This document shows positions 13,638-24,225 of a stretch of DNA of 64,000 nucleotides, piece after piece. The DNA comes from Theobroma cacao (Eukaryota; Streptophyta; Magnoliopsida; Malvales; Malvaceae), in the NCBI RefSeq assembly GCF_000208745.1, contig NC_030850.1:32604599-32668598 (forward strand), given 5' to 3'. Numbering within the stretch: the first letter of the stretch is position 1; the number at the start of each line of letters is the position of its first letter. Position numbers and translations under genes: made by a program. The notes below the pieces were generated by a model. That model had not been told where the DNA came from and did no database searches. It worked only from the letters and a program-made list of their open reading frames with translations.

Positions 13638-16132
13638 ACTTATTCTATAGTTTTTTTTTTTTTCTGCTGTAATCATGAATTTCAGTAAAGGGTCACTTCC
13701 TTAATTCTTTTCCGGCTCCAATTTATTGTGCAAACCTAATCTGTATTATCAATTGTATGATTTGTAATCTTGCAATGAATTAATAAGAGAAAAGCGAAAA
13801 GTATTATAGCTTTTGAAGTTCAACTTGCATGCCTTTAAGCTTGACATCAGCCTGACGCAGCAGACAACAGGATTGCTATTTGACTTTTCTGATGTTGAGC
13901 ACGATTATAAAAAGAATATGTCAACAATATATTAATGCCAGATGATGCTGCCAACGTCATGGATGATGGCACAGATGAGAAATCCATGTTCCACTCTTAT
14001 ACGTACCCTTTTCATATTAAATAGACTATCGAAGAAAATGATTACACATAATTTAATTAATACAGGAATCCAGTTTCCGCAAGCAACTGCTAAGTAGTTG
14101 GGAATGCTCTCACAGCCATTTGTCTTGTAGTTTAGAAAAGCGTATTAATTACAACAGTAGGAAAGATTTAAGTAGTGCCGAAGCTGGATGTACTGAATAT
14201 TTAAAACCATCGGAATCTATGAAGGATGGGCAATTAATAAATATATTCTTAGAAGCAAGTAGAGGCTTTGAATATATTTTTTTTGTCCTTGGCAAAAACG
14301 ACAGCCGTTGTAGCTGTCGACCACATTTGTCAGCTTACGTTAAATTCTATACTAATTCATGTTTACGTGTTTGGTAATTTACATTATCCTCTTATAACCT
14401 AAATTAATATCTTCTAGAAAGGGACGATTCGGTAACAAATGTAGATCCATAATTAATTCATTTCACCTTCGAATAAATTAATAATTAAAAATATATATAT
14501 ATATATTTATCATTTTTAAATAATTAAAATTTGATATCTAAAAAAATTTAATTCAGTAACTTCTACTTAAAAATTAAGGTTCAATTTTCTCTTTTTTTCA
14601 AATCAAAAGGTAATTAAAATTTGATTTAGTGGTTGAAAATTTTGAATTTTTAAATATCCTTTCATTCAACATTGTCTACCTAAAACTCAAAACCTTGATC
14701 CAATCCAAAAAAAATCAAATCGATTATCTCATATTAGTGTCACGGATTCTAAATGTGACAGATTTTGAATTTATAAATAAAAATCTTTCTTTACTTATTA
14801 AACATAGTTTTTAAATTGAAAACATAAACTAAACATATCTAACTATTCACTTATATGAGATCTCCAAAAGAGATATCATAATTGAATTAGGTCCAAATCA
14901 AAGTTATTTTTTTCATTTATGAATAAAAAAGCTGGTGAAATTGGATGAAATAAAATATTGAATTTTCCTCCATCTAATAAATAAATCTTTTAAATTAAAA
15001 GTGTAAATTCGTGAATCCTGGACATTGCAAGGTTACCCTTTGTGGCTACTATACGCGGTTGGTTGTCTAACATACGCACGTGAACAATCAACCACTGCCC
15101 TTTTTACTAGCTGAAAAGGAAAGTGCTTCCGGTTATCGTGGTCGTTCGTAGTTGATTATTCCATGCAAACAGGGATAAGTTTTAAGAGACAAAGAAAAAA
15201 AGCCCACGGCGCCGCGGCCTACCGATATGGAAGCCTAGCATATCAAAACTTAAACTTCGGTTTTAGTTTGTTTTCTTGACTGAATTTTGCACACCTTGCA
15301 TGTCAAGGTAGGACTACTCAAAAAGCCTTCCTTGAGATATTTCTTTGGGATGAATTATGAGCGAATGGTCTCCAGATAGAGATTGTTATAATCAAAGACC
15401 GAGTAACAGATTTATTTCGTTTGCATTCTTGTATATTGGCAGGAAAAAAGATTTGAGGCTAACAGTCAATATCGCAATCAATCCTTAATCTCTTATACTC
15501 TTTAAAATTAATGATCAAGAGCACTGCATTGACCCTCCAAGAGGCAGGAATACCATACCCCATTTGGCGGGTAAAATAGCTTCAGGTTTCAGCTCTCCTT
15601 GACGGATAACATGTTCATGCAATTGCAGGAATGAGTAAAAAAACAGAAAAAAAAGGAGAAACTAAAGGATGTCAAGTAATCGGGACCATGACATTAGAAG
15701 TGAAACTACTGATCGTTATTATTGTATGCAAAAAAGATCTGTCTTAGCAAAATCGAAGCAAGTTTATTTGGTTCACTGTTTGGAGTCTGAAGGTTCTTTA
15801 CTGTTATGATTCATTCTTGCTTTCTTTGACTGTGATGGATGACAAAACCAAAACAGTTGAGGAAGTAAAATTTGCAACTTTCAGCAGTTAGTTTTGTTAG
15901 GGAAAAACCATAAAAGAGACAAATCCTATTTAATTGTTTGCCTTCATTTTTTTTCCTATTTAGTTGGGGGTGGGGGGGGGGNNNNNNNNNNNNNNNNNNN
16001 NNGGGGGGGGGGGTGTGATGGAGATTTTTCATTAAAATTTAAAATAATTTTACAACAACCCTAAATTGTTTATCAGAATTTAGCTGGGTCAGTTGTGCAG
16101 TTACCCAACTGTTTCTCACTGTTACGTGGACA
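13638..16132. other. intergenic region between the ABCB copies
   Basis: Contains the 3' end of the first ABCB transcript (T-rich sequence just after the stop and AATTAATAA-like signals near 13778), then AT-rich DNA with a TA tract near 14495. A 21-base N gap at 15982-16002 sits inside a G homopolymer on both sides, so its true length is unknown. No gene was seen. Confidence 0.6.
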
Positions 16133-16417
16133 ATGGAGGTTACCAGCGTTGTTTACAATTACGTGGGAGTTCTATAGTTACTGGGTCTTGGGGATTCCTG
16201 GGTTTCGGCGAGGCTCAGAAATCCATGTCAGCTATTGAATTTTGAGCTCTCTGATTCTGTGATGACGCCAACAAGAAAGGGAAGGAAAAAGAAAAAAAAG
16301 CTGTGAGCATTAGAAGATGACGAAGAAAACGAAGTTTCTGTCCAAGGACTTGCCCTTGCTTCCTCAAGTATCTTACAGCAAGGAAACTGGGTGGATCTAA
16401 GGGGGAATCTCATTTCT
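16133..16417 (+). pseudogene. decayed copy of DGAT3 exon 1
   Basis: This stretch aligns along its length with exon 1 of the intact DGAT3 gene at 29162-29533. It starts ATGGAGGTTACCAGCGTTGT, matching ATGGAGACCTCCGGCATCGT, and encodes MEVTSVVY against METSGIVY. The match continues through GGATTCCTGGGTTT (versus GAGATTCCAGGGTTT), the lysine-rich AAGAAAGGGAAGGAAAA block and TGTCCAAGGACTTG (versus TGTCCAAAGACTTG). The frame stops at TAG 16175-16177, indels follow, and the splice donor has changed from TCT|GTAAG to TCT|ATAAG. No exon 2 counterpart was seen downstream. It is in the same orientation as DGAT3 but 13 kb away, just upstream of the second ABCB copy. Confidence 0.8.
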
Positions 16418-17211
16418 ATAAGAGTTGAATTGGTATCCCTTTTGTTATTTTTCTTACAGTAAATTCTGTTTTATTTATGTATTTTGCCCTCTCTGTTTTG
16501 TGTCCTTTGCCAGATAGATAGCTAATTGGTTCTGATTTTTGGATGGTTTATTATCTTTCTGTAGCAAACATTGGCGCATATGGAGAATGAATGAGTATCG
16601 CTTGGCATCAGGTATTTGTTTACGAAATATTGCATTTACATAGTGTTATAATGGAGGTTTTTGCCAAGGGGTGATTGACAAAGCGTTTTGCTTTTTTTTC
16701 TGTTGTAAATTGAGTTTGTAGGAGCTAACGAATTCTTGAATTCTCAAAGGGCTTTTGCTTCCTTGCTAGTTAAGCAATTTAGACCTTGGAGTCAACCTGT
16801 TGAATTTTCAACGATGATGCTGAAGGCCTGATACCATTTGTTTTGCTTTGGCTTCCTTGTCAGCTTAGAAATATAAACCTTGGAGTTAACCTATTGAATT
16901 TTCAACAAAGAGCACTGCTGATGGCCTGATACCATTCAATCAAATGTTTTCATTGCCAATGAAAAGTCTTTTTGTATTTAGATTAGAAATGCTCTTGTAT
17001 TTATAAATCCTTCAACCGTCCAACAAGAAACCTTGAACACTTGGTTCCATTTTTTAGAAGACTTAGATCCTTGGATAGCATTTTCCAACTGCCCGTTGGT
17101 TACTCTATAACTTGCTAGTTTTGGCGCATTAATTGTTCCTTGCAGACGCAATATTAGCTCTAAAGCTTCGGAGGCAATTAAGGACCGAAGTAGTATCTTG
17201 GGTGTCATACA
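16418..17211 (+). promoter_or_regulatory. upstream and 5' leader region of the second ABCB copy
   Basis: An acceptor (GTTCCTTGCAG ending at 17145) precedes 66 bases of leader before the ATG at 17212, matching the arrangement upstream of the first copy. The near-repeats at about 16740-16830 and 16830-16940 (CCTTGGAGT-AACCT-TTGAATTTTCAAC and GATGGCCTGATACCATT-type blocks) show a local duplication of roughly 100 bases. I could not place a first leader exon or a TATA box with confidence; the DGAT3 relic may lie within the promoter. Confidence 0.35.
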
Positions 17212-20200
17212 ATGGCCACTGAGAATGGCTTGAAAGGTGACACTGACTTCAAGGTGGCGAGCACATCAAAAAGCTGCAAAGAGCCAGAGAAAGGCTGTAG
17301 CATGAATGGAGAGAATAAAAAATCAGAGACAGGCAAACCAGATGAGAAAACTAACACAGTTCCATTTTACAAACTATTTGCATTTGCTGATCCAACAGAT
17401 ATTTTGTTAATGATTGTTGGTACAATCGGTGCCATTGGGAATGGTTTAAGTATGCCTCTTATGACGATATTGTTTGGGGAGCTAACTGACTCTTTTGGAG
17501 AAAACCAGAACAACAACGAGGTGGTTGATGTGGTTTCCGAGGTATTAATACGTATAATGAACTAAATTTATGAGATTTATTTCAATATTCATCGTTCCTA
17601 AATGTTTTATTTTTACTAATACAAGTGTAAATTGCTTTCCATTTGTAAAAGCATAAATGCCATCTTAAAATTTTCATTTACTGGAATTTAGTTTGTCAAA
17701 TCCGGGTTTGCTCCTAAATACCTGTCTGTTTTCACCTTTATTGGGTCAATTTGTTGTATTTAATAGTTTTCTTCCTGGAAAAATGTTAGGTTGCTCTGAA
17801 ATTTGTCCACCTAGGAGTAGGGGCTGCTGTGGCAGGATTTCTCCGTAAGTGCATCTTGCATTTAAAACTTCTGTCAGGTATTTTATTTAAGACATAAGTG
17901 TTTGTTATGCATTGAGAAACTGAGAAGCCTGTGTTTTTGTCATTTGCCAGAAGTAACTTGCTGGATGGTCACAGGAGAGAGACAGGCTGCAAGAATAAGG
18001 GGCTTGTACTTGAAAACTATATTGAGACAAGATGTTGCTTTCTTTGATGTGGAAACAAACACAGGAGAGGTTGTTGGGAGAATGTCTGGTGACACTGTTC
18101 TCATACAAGATGCCCTGGGGGAGAAGGTATAATGTTACTGTGACAACTAGACCCTGCAAGGTGAAGAACCACACTAAGTTTCATTCATCTTGTCTGTGTA
18201 ATCATGGAGATGTCTGCTTGATTTTTGCAGGTTGGAAAATTTTTGCAGCTGATGTCCTTATTCATTGGAGGCTTTGTAGTAGCATTTATCAAAGGATGGC
18301 TTCTTACCCTTGTCTTGTTGTCCTCTATACCTTTTCTTGTAATAGCGGGTGCAGTGATGTCCCTCATTATAGCCAACACAGCATCCCAAGGACAAAATGC
18401 TTATGCAAAAGCAGCAACTGTTGTTGAACAGACAATTGGTTCAATTAGAACTGTAGGTCTTGTAGCCAGAAATATATTCAGCATTGTTGTTTATTTCTTT
18501 AAGTTCGTAAAAATATGACCCACTATTTTACCTGATACCAGGTTGCATCATTTACTGGTGAAAAGCAAGCCATAAGCGATTACAACAAGTTTCTTGTCAG
18601 TGCTTACAAGTCAGGTGTTTACCAAGGCTCTGTTTCTGGATTGGGTCTCGGCATGGTTATGTTAATCATGTTCTGCAGTTATGCTTTGGCTGTATGGTTT
18701 GGTGGGAAGATGATTCTGGAAAAAGGCTACACTGGTGGTCAAGTAGTTAGTGTGATTGTTGCTATTATGACTGGTTCCATGTGAGTTGAACATTTAATTA
18801 TTTGTTGTTCCTAGTAACATGCATTAATTTGCTAGAAGGGGAGTAATTCTCTGTATTTGCCTTCTATGATGATTCAGGTCCCTGGGGCAGGCATCTCCCT
18901 GCATAAATGCATTTGCTTCTGGTCAAGCAGCAGCATTTAAGATGTTTGAGACTATTGAAAGGAAGCCCAATATTGATGCGTATGACACAAAGGGGAAAAT
19001 ATTGGAGGACATTCGAGGGGATATAGACTTTAGGGATGTTTGTTTCAGTTATCCAGCCAGACCAGAGGAGCAAATTTTTAGTGGGTTCTCACTTTCCATT
19101 CCAAGTGGCACAACAGCTGCTCTGGTGGGACAAAGTGGAAGTGGGAAATCAACTGTAATCAGTCTGATAGAAAGATTTTATGATCCACAAGCTGGTGAAG
19201 TTCTTATTGATGGCATTAACCTCAAGGACTTTCAGCTTAACTGGATCAGAGGAAAGATTGGCCTTGTCAGCCAGGAACCTGTGTTGTTTACATCAAGCAT
19301 TAGGGATAATATCGCGTATGGAAAGGAAGGCGCAACAAGTGAAGAGATAATAGCTGCAGCTGAACTCGCAAATGCTGCCAAGTTCATTGACAAACTACCT
19401 CAGGTTTTAATGTCTTCTCTAAATGACTACTGCTTATTTCATACCTTAATTCTTACAACTATATGAATTGTACCTTACTTATGCGTTCTGAACTTTATAC
19501 GTAGGGACTGGACACCATGGTTGGTGAACATGGAACTCAGCTTTCTGGTGGACAGAAGCAGAGAGTGGCAATAGCAAGAGCAATTCTAAAAGACCCACGG
19601 ATTTTACTTTTAGATGAAGCTACAAGTGCGCTAGATGCAGAATCAGAGAGGACAGTGCAAGAGGCATTAGACAGAATAATGGTCAATCGAACTACTGTCA
19701 TTGTTGCTCATCGTCTGAGCACAGTGAGAAATGCACAGATGATAGCTGTTGTTCATCAAGGAAAGATGGTTGAAAAAGGTATGATATGGCCATATAACTA
19801 TACTTATTCATGTCTGGAGCAATGTAACCAGTGTATGTCACCCATTGCATAGATTGTTAATCAACTAAACTTGCCTTGTTGGGCATATTGGGGCATATTC
19901 TCCAGATGTTTTTTTTTTTGGCCAAAATATTTTGCAGATGATTGTGTGGGACCTAAGTATTTATCACAAATATTGTAAAATATTTCTGAAAAGCTCTGAA
20001 TTTGTTTTAGTAGTTCCATCAGAATCAATTTTATTCTTTCTCGCACTTCTATCAGCATATCATACCTTGCTGTTCCAAAAGAAAACCATTTTGACTGATA
20101 ACATGGTTGTCAATTGATCAGGGTCTCATTCAGAATTGCTCAAGGATCCTGATGGAGCTTACTCTCAGCTTATACGTTTACAGGAAGTAAATAAACAGTT

Positions 20201-20660
20201 AGAACAGGCACCAGATGACAAAAACGGATCAGACATTACAGAGAAATTGCTTAGACAGTCAAGTTTGGAAATATCATTGAAGAAATCAATCTGTAGGGGA
20301 TCAACTGGTTTACCTAATGGACAGAATGTCGCTGATAGTGTGCTGACAGATGCAGCAGCTCCTCCTACAATACCATCAGTACAGGCTTCAGAAGTGTCAA
20401 TCTGTCGGCTTGCATCTCTAAACAAGCCAGAGATCCCCGTGCTTCTAATTGGAACTATAGCTTCAATTGTCAATGGACTTATACTTCCAACTTATGCTCT
20501 GCTTCTCTCCGAGGTCATCAAAACCTTTTACAAACCACCTAATGAACTCAAAACAGACTCAAGATTCTGGGCTCTGATATTTATGGCCCTTGGCCTGGCT
20601 TCATTATTGGCATATCCAACAGAAACATACCTCTTCTCTATCGCTGGATGTAAATTAATC

Positions 20661-20671
20661 CGGTGAGTAAG
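20661..20671 (+). other. premature TGA stop inside a near-consensus 5' splice site
   Basis: The exon reads ATC CGG TGA GTA AGA where the first copy reads ATC CAA CGA ATC AGA. The frame runs in unbroken from 20124 and meets TGA at 20664. CGGTGAGTAAG also matches the plant donor consensus (AG|GTAAGT-like) closely. The CGA-to-TGA step is the typical product of methyl-CpG deamination. Confidence 0.85.
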
Positions 20672-21018
20672 ATCAATGTGTTTTGAAAAAGTGGTTCACA
20701 TGGAGATTGGTTGGTTTGATGAACCTGAGCACTCAAGTGGTTCACTTGGAGCAAGGCTTTCAGCAGATGCAGCAACACTGCGTGCTCTAGTTGGAGATGC
20801 ACTATCTCAGATGGTTCAAAGCATAGTATCAGCAGTTGCGGGTTTAATCATTGCTTTTGTTGCAAGTTGGCAGTTGGCTTTGATTGTCCTTGCACTTTTT
20901 CCTCTGATAGGGATCGATGGGTACATTCAAGTGAAATTCATGAAGGGATTTAGTGCAGATGCAAAGGTATGCTCAAAACTAATGACCTCCTGCACCTAAC
21001 ATTAAGAACTCCAAATAG

Positions 21019-21256
21019 CACGTTTGGTATTCCCTGTCTATTCCCACGTTATCTGCTTACCTCCGTTTGGTACCGCGCCACCATAAGGAATAGCTATTAC
21101 CCAGTAATAGCTATTTTTTGAAATGGGGTAAAATTCAGGCATAACTATACCCGAGCTTCTCCATTGTATTTGCTATTATATGATTGAGGAATAGCTCTGA
21201 ATTATGATAAGATTAAAATGCTCCATTGTAGCTTAAAAATATTACAATTTTATACC

Positions 21257-21287
<31 letters not shown>

Positions 21288-22173
21288 TTTCTTCTTCTTT
21301 CTCTCTCTTCTCATGTTCTTTTCTCCCTTATTCTCTCTTTAAGTGGCACCAATACCGGAGATAACGTTTGTAGCGACAGTGACGACGGCGAAAGAGGCAA
21401 CGACCGAGGTTTCACAATCGAATATTGTCGAAAAAGATTCAAACGGGAGATCTAGCCAGATCTGACACTCAACGGCCAAATTTGGCCGTGGGAAGCACCG
21501 GATCTGGTGCTTCTCGACCAGATCTCACAGTTGGATCTGACACTCCACGACCAGATCCAGCCGTGGAAAAGCGTCGATCTGGAGTTGTAGTGGCCAAATC
21601 CGGTCACATGGTGCGCCAGATCGGCGTTTCGTTACACCGGTCGCCTTTTCGGCGACCGACTCATGAAGAAGAAAAAAAAAAGGAAAAAAATAGAATAAAA
21701 AAATAAATTATTTGTAAAATTTAAAATATTAATATTTTATATATAATTTAAATATTATTAATATTAATATGATTAAAATATTAAAATATTAATATTTTAN
21801 NNNNNNNNNNNNNNNNNNNNNNNNNNNNNNNNNNNNNNNNNNNNNNNNNNNNNNNNNNNNNNNNNNNNNNNNNNNNNNNNNNNNNNNNNNNNNNNNNNTA
21901 AATTATTTATTATTAATTATTAATATTAAAAATAAATAAAAATAAATAATTATATATAATAAAATATTTTTTTTTTTTTATTTTTTATTCATTTCTTATT
22001 ACAAAGTTATTGTTAATAACCAAACACTGTAATAAATCATAATAATTATTCATACTCTATTCTATTTATTATACCAAATTATGTAATACTTATTCTATTC
22101 TATTTCCACTTCATTCTATTATCACGTAATAATTATTCTATTTCATTTTTGTCTATTCCGCGAATCATACGTG
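21019..22173. mobile_element. insertion of transposon-like DNA in intron 8 of the ABCB pseudogene
   Basis: The matching intron in the intact copy is only 144 bases (11938-12081); here it is 1339 bases (20967-22305). The extra DNA begins near CACGTTTGGTATTC (21019) and ends near GCGAATCATACGTG (22160-22173), which are imperfectly inverted to each other. The edges are rich in GGAATAG/CTATTCC-type motifs common at ends of plant non-autonomous DNA elements. The middle has a GC-richer island (about 21330-21660) with repeated GATCTG motifs and a 16-base palindrome centred at 21480, followed by AT-rich sequence with a 99-base N gap (21800-21898). No transposase is readable and no clear target-site duplication was found, so the class is unresolved. 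Confidence 0.55.
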
Positions 22174-22345
22174 TCAAAAGTGAAAACGGAGAAGAGGTTT
22201 ATTCAATATCAAGAAACTGCAACTTGCATCACCAGACATAGTTGTAAATTCTCCATAAAACGAAAGCAGTATGTTTTTTCTTAATGTAAGTATAATTTGC
22301 TGCAGATGATGTACGAGGAAGCCAGCCAAGTTGCTAATGATGCAG

Positions 22346-22365
22346 TTGGGGGTATTTGGGGGTAT
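22346..22365 (+). repeat. 10-bp tandem duplication causing a frameshift in ABCB pseudogene exon 9
   Basis: TTGGGGGTAT occurs twice in direct succession (22346-22355 and 22356-22365). The intact copy has a single TTGGGAGTAT at the same place, encoding VGSIRTV. The 10 extra bases shift the frame, and translation then reaches a stop near 22424. Confidence 0.92.
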
Positions 22366-23894
22366 AAGAACAATTTCTTCTTTCTGTGCCGAGGAGAAGG
22401 TGATGCGCCTGTACAAAAAGAAATGTGAACGCCCCATGAAGACAGGGATAAGGCGGGGGTTGATCAGCGGAATAGGATTTGGGCTTTCATTCTTTTTAAT
22501 GTATTCTGTTTATGCAGCTAGCTTCTATGCAGGAGCTCAACTTGTTGAGCATGGTCATGCTACATTCTCAGATGTATTTCAAGTATCTCTTCTATCTCTA
22601 TCAAGCAATTTCTTAAATCCTTTTCAAGACTACCAAATTCTTTCAATATGTTTCATTGATACTGAAGCTAATGCCCATTTTCCAGGTTTTCTTTGCTTTG
22701 ACGATGGCTGCTGTTGCAATTACTCAATCAAGCTCCTTTGGTTCCGATTCCAGCAAAGCAAAGACCGCTGCTGCTTCCATATTTTCAATTATTGATCGGA
22801 AGTCTAAGATAGACCCAGGTGACGAGTCAGGGGTGACATTAGAAAATGTGAAGGGAGAAATTGAGCTTTGTCATGTGAGCTTTAAGTATCCATTAAGGCC
22901 TGACATTCAAATTTTCCAAGACTTGTGCTTGGCTATTCCTGCTGGCAAGGTAATCATCAACTGCATTTTTTAGCTCAATCTCTGTCAACTTTCACGCAGT
23001 TAGCTATTTCAAAAATTAATCCTTGGGTCTAAATTTTATGGTGTGAATCTCTTCTCGCAGACAGTTGCTCTGGTTGGGGAAAGTGGGAGTGGGAAGTCAA
23101 CCGTAATCTCATTATTGCAGAGATTTTATGATCTTGATTCAGGTCATATCACTCTGGATGGAGTTGAAATACAAAAGCTCCAATTGAAGTGGTTGAGGCA
23201 GCAGATGGGTCTTGTAAGCCAAGAACCTGTTTTGTTTAATGACACGATCCGTGCCAACATTGCATATGGAAAGGGAGGAAATGCAACTGAGGCAGAAATT
23301 TTAGCTGCAGCAGAGTTGGCCAATGCCCACAAGTTCATTAGTAGCTTACAACAGGTTAGACATTCTAAAGCATTCTCTTATATCATTTTGATACCAAAAG
23401 AAGCAATTCAGTTGGCTTCATGATGCAAATACGGAGTTAAATTATGTAAATTACTCTTCAAAGATTACAAATAGACATAACTGATTTGCAGATGTGCTTA
23501 CTAGTCTGCCTCTCTTTTTCCCCCTTATGTAATACAGGGTTATGATACTGTAGTAGGGGAGAGAGGAGTTCAATTGTCAGGCGGGCAGAAACAACGAGTA
23601 GCCATTGCGCGTGCCATCATTAAGAGTCCAAAGATATTATTACTAGATGAAGCCACAAGTGCATTGGATGCTGAATCGGAGCAAGTGGTTCAGGATGCAT
23701 TAGACAGAGTCATGGTGAACCGCACCACCGTTGTAGTTGCTCATCGGCTATCCACAATCAAGAACGCAGATGTGATTGCAGTAGTCAGAAATGGCGTTAT
23801 TGTAGAGAAAGGAAAGCATGAAACGTTGATAAACATCAAAGATGGTTCCTATGCTTCCTTAGTGGCACTCCACCTTAGTGCTTCAACTGCATGA

Positions 23895-24225
23895 AGGACT
23901 AAAGAGTCACTTTCATCGCTTTCTTATTCTTTTTGTTGTAATTAATTTGCAAATCGAATATGTCTTAATTGATTAATAGAGGGAAAGGGTATAATAGCTT
24001 TGCAATTGTAGCTAGCAGTTCTTTGTTTAAGCGGAAATCTGTTCTTGATTTTCAACTTAGTGTACATTAACTTCCTAGGTTTCAGCCTACCTTGACTAAA
24101 GATGTCATAAAGCATGTGTTGTGTGTTTTGCAGAGCAAGGCATGTGCTGTGCGTTCAATAGGCTAGAAACAAGATTAATGAACTGTATCAATAATAGTCA
24201 CTCCGGAATAACAGAAATAGAAAGA
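23895..24225. other. short intergenic region between convergent genes
   Basis: Contains the 3' ends of the ABCB pseudogene (+) and the FAM192A-like gene (-). ATTGATTAATAGAG near 23966 resembles the poly(A) region of the first ABCB copy. No further gene was seen. Confidence 0.6.

Larger units (their letters stand above)
17212..23894 (+). pseudogene. second ABCB4/11/21-like transporter copy, disrupted by a nonsense codon and a frameshift
   Basis: Tandem duplicate of the upstream ABCB gene. Exon equivalents: 17212-17541, 17790-17844, 17951-18126, 18231-18452, 18542-18780, 18878-19403, 19505-19778, 20122-20966, 22306-22582, 22686-22949, 23061-23354, 23538-23894. Ten of the 12 match the first copy's exon lengths exactly. 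Exon 8 is 30 bases shorter, an in-frame loss in the linker; exon 9 is 10 bases longer. Two lesions break the frame: TGA at 20664-20666 in TMD2, where the first copy has CGA (Arg), and a 10-bp tandem duplication at 22346-22365. NBD1 ([14 protein letters not shown]) and NBD2 ([14 protein letters not shown]) remain readable. Intron 8 carries a large insertion. The rest is well preserved, so inactivation looks recent, or the lesions are reference errors or one allele. A truncated product ending in TMD2 could still be made. Confidence 0.88.

Noticed and set aside
21425..21706. 93-aa frame rich in Asp, Pro and Arg
   Set aside because: It is produced by the repeated GATCTG motifs of the intron insertion; no domain or codon pattern supports it.
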